NCBI GenBank assembly: GCA_016840645.1
Contig: JAEORY010000322.1
Coordinates: 1-5,223, forward strand
Direction of reading: 5' to 3'
Source: Candidatus Borrarchaeota archaeon
GTDB lineage: Archaea; Asgardarchaeota; Sifarchaeia; Borrarchaeales; Borrarchaeaceae
DNA: 5,223 bases
Within the stretch, counting starts at the first letter, position 1; each line of letters begins with the position of its first letter. The position numbers were made by a program, and so were the translations under genes. Under the pieces are notes generated by a model, which was not told the DNA's origin, did no database searches, and saw only the letters and a program-made list of their open reading frames with translations. Shown here piece by piece: positions 4,911-5,223 of the stretch.

Positions 4911-5223
4911 TCAAGTTACTGTTATATTACCCATGGATGAAATTACTACAAAGTCTGTATTAGCAACAGAACAAACTAACGTGACAGTATCCCCTATAGC
5001 GGTAGATGCTAAAGACCCTCCTGTCCCCGTAGTAGAATCTTGATTACCTATATGGATAGTTTGTCCTGCGTTTTGAGCAAGAGTCCAACCTCCAGCATTA
5101 ATGCTGGATACGATTATTACATCTCCGACAGCTGCAGTTGCGGGTAAAGTTAATGTTACTCCTCCCGCATTATTGGCAAAGACCCCTTCATCGATAACTA
5201 AGTTGGCGGAAGAACCTGTTTCC
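4911..5223 (-). CDS. C-terminal end of a tail appendage protein (partial)
   Basis: An open - strand frame enters from the right edge (first full codon at 5222) and ends with TGA at 4911-4913, giving 103 residues of the C-terminus. The sequence has the layout I associate with a C-terminal module of phage tail or fibre proteins: GGVTLTLPATAAVGDVIIVS, then INAGGWTLAQNAGQTIHIGN, a glycine- and threonine-rich loop (DSTTGTGGS), DTVTLVCSVANTDFVVISSM, and a final GNITVT. The repeated short strands suggest a beta-rich, probably trimeric tip domain. No start, signal or N-terminal attachment domain is visible because the gene is cut. It lies 7 bases upstream of the C1q-like gene in the same direction, so the two are probably co-expressed parts of the same virion appendage or alternative tips. 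Family placement is from memory of the pattern. Confidence 0.8.
   Translation of the reverse strand, partial: ETGSSANLVIDEGVFANNAGGVTLTLPATAAVGDVIIVSSINAGGWTLAQNAGQTIHIGNQDSTTGTGGSLASTAIGDTVTLVCSVANTDFVVISSMGNITVT
5091..5108. repeat. Perfect 18-base palindrome inside the tail gene
   Basis: TCCAGCATTAATGCTGGA reads the same on both strands and is centred on ATTAAT. It lies within the partial tail-appendage gene, where its - strand codons include part of SSINAGG. It may simply follow from the coding constraint, but it could also be a protein binding site or form a stem in the mRNA. Confidence 0.9.

Overview
The window looks like a fragment of a tailed double-stranded DNA phage or a prophage of a Gram-negative host, and probably comes from an uncultured virus. 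The reasons are dense packing of short genes, a complete phage-type recombination and replication module on the + strand, and tail-appendage genes on the - strand that converge on it. The sequence is AT-rich, with hand counts of about 30-45% GC depending on the gene. A lipoprotein-type signal and a C1q-like tail protein fit a Gram-negative host, but the host genus cannot be named from this sequence.

Left part (1-3745, + strand), in order: the last codons of an unknown gene; an ERF-family single-strand annealing protein; a 74-aa unknown protein; a 241-aa protein joining helical, charged sequence to an RNA polymerase alpha C-terminal-domain (alphaCTD) look-alike; a single-stranded DNA-binding protein (SSB) with a DKDLPF tip; an HNH-like homing-endonuclease-type protein with a C-terminal helix-turn-helix; a YqaJ/lambda-exonuclease-type nuclease; and an 82-aa coiled-coil protein. 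Most junctions are a few bases apart or overlap, so this reads as one operon. The annealing protein, exonuclease and SSB would together carry out resection and strand annealing for phage recombination and replication.

Right part (3732-5223, - strand), in transcription order: the 3' end of a tail-appendage gene cut by the window edge; a 227-aa tail or fibre protein with a C-terminal C1q-like domain; a 98-aa charged unknown protein; and a 67-aa predicted lipoprotein. The two gene blocks meet tail to tail with a 14-base overlap beside a small hairpin.

The most unusual item is the 241-aa protein. Its last ~60 residues align without gaps to my recollection of the E. coli alphaCTD, keeping the key DNA-contacting arginine and the acidic patch that touches sigma, yet it lacks the rest of the alpha subunit. 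It sits inside the recombination operon and could act on host transcription. No RNA genes, CRISPR arrays, insertion sequences or attachment sites were seen. No stretch over 300 bases lacks a gene.
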